Notes under the pieces: model-generated
The model's database searches: none
Seen by the model: only the letters and a program-made list of their open reading frames with translations
Told to the model about the DNA's origin: nothing
Source of the DNA: an uncultured Candidatus Cenarchaeum sp.
GTDB taxonomy: Archaea > Thermoproteota > Nitrososphaeria > Nitrososphaerales > Nitrosopumilaceae
NCBI GenBank assembly: GCA_958295735.1
Contig: OY282369.1
Location: 2,642,983 to 2,706,982, forward strand
DNA: 64,000 nucleotides
Direction: 5' to 3'
Shown: piece by piece, positions 62,540-64,000 of the stretch
Layout of the letters: the number at the start of each line of letters is the position of its first letter
Position numbering within the stretch: the stretch's first letter is position 1
Position numbers and translations under genes: made by a program

Positions 62540-63692
62540 CCGCCTCGGCTTCGCCGCCGCCGAGGCGGCGGCCGCGAGGCGGGAGGGGCTGGAGAGGAGG
62601 CTGGAGCCGGTCACGGCGCGCGGCGCGTACGTGCTGGCGGGGGGGCGGCGGCTGCTCAACCTGTGCTCGAACGACTACCTGGGGCTGGCCGGCGGGGCGG
62701 GCCCCGCGCGGGGGCTGGGCTCTGCCGGCTCGCGCCACATGTCCGGGAACGACGCGGCGTACGAGGGGCTGGAGCGGGCGCTCGCGGCCCGCAAGCGCGC
62801 GGGGGCCGCCCTGGTGTACGCCACGGGGTACATGGCCAACATCGGCGTCATAGCCGGGCTGGCCGGCCCCGGCGACGCCATATACTCGGACGAGCTCAAC
62901 CACGCCAGCATAATAGACGCGTGCCGGCTGTCCGGCGCCGCCGTATCGGTGTACCCGCACAACGACGCGGCGGCCCTCGAGGGGGCGATGCGCCGCGGCG
63001 CGGGCGCGCGCCGGGGGTTCGTGGTCACCGAGGGGGTCTTCAGCGTGGACGGCGACGTGGCGGACCTGCGCGCCATATCCGACGCGGCGGAGAGGCACGG
63101 GGCCGCCCTGCTGCTGGACGACGCGCACGGCGACTTCGTCCTGGGCCGGGACGGCGCGGGGACGGCGAGCCACCTGGGCAGGGCGCGACGCGTGGACGCG
63201 CACATTGGCAGCCTGAGCAAGGCGCTCGGATCCTTCGGCGGCTACGCGGCGCTCTCGGCGGATGCGGCGCGGCTCCTGGAGGGCCGCTCCAGGGCCCTCA
63301 TGTACACCTCGGCCCTCCCCCCCGCGGTGCTGGGCGACGCGGCGCGCCGGCTGGCGATGGCCAGGGAGCCGCGCAGGAGGAGGCTCCTGGAGAGCGCGCG
63401 GGCCGTGCGCGAGGGGCTGGGCCGCATGGGGTTCAGGGACGGCGCGGGGCGGCCGCTCGGGAAGGGGGGCACCCACATAGTGCCCGTGCTGGTGGGCGGG
63501 GAGGAAAAGGCCGTCGGGTTCTCCGCGATGCTGCGCGACGAGGGCGTGCTCGCGCGGGCCGTGCGGTACCCGACGGTGGCCCGCGGGGCGGCCCGCGTGA
63601 GGGTCTCGGTGACCGCCCGGCTCTCCGCGCGGCTCGTGCGGGAGGCCCTCGGCGCCTTCCGGAGGGCCGGCAGGAGGGCGGGGCTCGTCTGA
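62226..63692 (+). CDS. bioF: 8-amino-7-oxononanoate synthase, start uncertain
   Basis: BioF joins pimeloyl-thioester and alanine using pyridoxal phosphate in biotin synthesis. The core is intact: LNLCSNDYLGLAG, GSRHMSGND, YATGYMANIGV, DELNHASIID, EGVFSVDGD, LLLDDAHGDF and IGSLSKALGSFGGY (the Lys forms the cofactor link), followed by a normal C-terminus. Family-like sequence begins only near 62548. GTG 62226 is the first in-frame start, but the 105 or so residues it adds are Arg/Gly-rich and overlap the bioB remnant. The next in-frame start is GTG 62631, which would remove about 28 conserved-region residues. The true start codon may be lost or non-standard. Confidence 0.85.
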   Translation: MRRAGGGRSRPGRGPGRPRRTSRRPRGARRRGRRSRAAGRRARSPCRGPRRPVPRRSPGGGGPRREAGAGPAGRSPPAAPRRAGTAREGARRRLGRRGCLRAAGSRLGFAAAEAAAARREGLERRLEPVTARGAYVLAGGRRLLNLCSNDYLGLAGGAGPARGLGSAGSRHMSGNDAAYEGLERALAARKRAGAALVYATGYMANIGVIAGLAGPGDAIYSDELNHASIIDACRLSGAAVSVYPHNDAAALEGAMRRGAGARRGFVVTEGVFSVDGDVADLRAISDAAERHGAALLLDDAHGDFVLGRDGAGTASHLGRARRVDAHIGSLSKALGSFGGYAALSADAARLLEGRSRALMYTSALPPAVLGDAARRLAMAREPRRRRLLESARAVREGLGRMGFRDGAGRPLGKGGTHIVPVLVGGEEKAVGFSAMLRDEGVLARAVRYPTVARGAARVRVSVTARLSARLVREALGAFRRAGRRAGLV

Positions 63693-64000
63693 GGCGGCCG
63701 GGCGCGGGATGCGGGGGGCCCGATCGGGGCGGCCTCCGCGGATCGCCCGCCCGCGGCCGGCCCGCGCGGCGCCGCGACGAAAAGCGCGGCGGCGGGCATC
63801 CGGCCGGGCCGCCCCCGCCGGCCGGGCCCCCCCCGGAACCCGCGCGGCGGGGATCGCGCGCCGCGGGAGCCCCACGGAGTTCGCCGTGCCGCGCGGCGGG
63901 CGGGGGCCGCGCCGGGCGCCTGCGGCCCGCCCGGGGCATTCCCCGCCGGGGCCGCCGCGGCGATCTGGAAAAACGGCCCGCGCCGGGAGGCGCGGGCGGG
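63693..64000. other. GC-rich tail of the window
   Basis: I see no convincing gene, promoter or repeat after the bioF stop. The sequence is almost entirely G and C, with short proline/arginine/glycine-coding frames only. Confidence 0.5.

Noticed and set aside
62115-63875. Minus-strand open frame across bioF
   Set aside because: It is an antisense shadow of bioF; the plus strand shows the complete aminotransferase-fold motifs.

Overview
This is a very GC-rich window that looks archaeal and most likely thaumarchaeal (Nitrososphaerota, Nitrosopumilales-like). The assignment is an inference. It rests on a giant S-layer-like surface protein with repeats of the thaumarchaeal type, a bioB-bioF biotin pair, frequent ATA isoleucine codons, and TATA boxes about 25-29 nt upstream of start codons, which is the geometry of leaderless archaeal mRNAs. 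Many genes are broken by insertion sequences (IS), homopolymer indels or stops. That suggests a genome under relaxed selection, for instance a host-associated lineage, but some single-base frameshifts could be assembly errors.

Regions: (1) 1-15,130: cell-surface region. A 2,659-codon S-layer-like gene (13724 down to 4078, minus strand) is cut by a 1,661-bp IS4/ISH3-like element at 9758-11418. Removing the element and one copy of its 6-bp target duplication restores the frame exactly. Decayed copies of the same protein's C-terminus lie at 679-1343, 14053-15129 and 49902-50035. An exported protein gene (2788-3564) and a second IS4-type transposase lie beside it. (2) 15,370-19,690: an AT-rich foreign island with a type III restriction-modification pair (mod-res). 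Mod carries a G17 tract that leaves it out of frame here, so it looks phase-variable. A decayed IS481-like element follows.

(3) 21,150-41,690: a tandem array of large proteins with two GHKL ATPase domains each (MutL/Hsp90-type plus histidine-kinase-type). Each is, or was, followed by a protein with an atypical receiver domain. There are six kinase-like copies, five of them readable. Only one partner (31696-33030) is intact; the others are frameshifted, truncated by an IS or lost. Every kinase-like gene has the same TATA placement. (4) 42,130-48,545: a very large SF1 helicase with a C-terminal DUF559/Vsr-like nuclease, frameshifted at G7 and carrying (GCC)22. Its architecture is of the kind found in anti-phage defence islands.

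(5) 48,600-58,430: an IS nest (IS481-like and IS5-like elements, whole and decayed) around three copies of an unrecognised small coiled-coil gene. All three have the same leaderless promoter, the same C-terminal tail and a GC-rich cassette downstream. (6) 58,499-60,907: a HEPN-like domain (R-x4-H) fused to about 18 nearly identical TPR repeats, with a G12 tract upstream of its promoter. (7) 61,601-63,692: a bioB pseudogene that has lost a cluster cysteine, followed by bioF with an intact catalytic core but no obvious start.

Taken together, regions 2-6 read as a defence- and signalling-rich accessory island in which long homopolymers, tandem repeats and ISs repeatedly switch or break genes. 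The best candidates for an undescribed system are the GHKL/receiver array and the triplicated coiled-coil family next to the HEPN-TPR gene.
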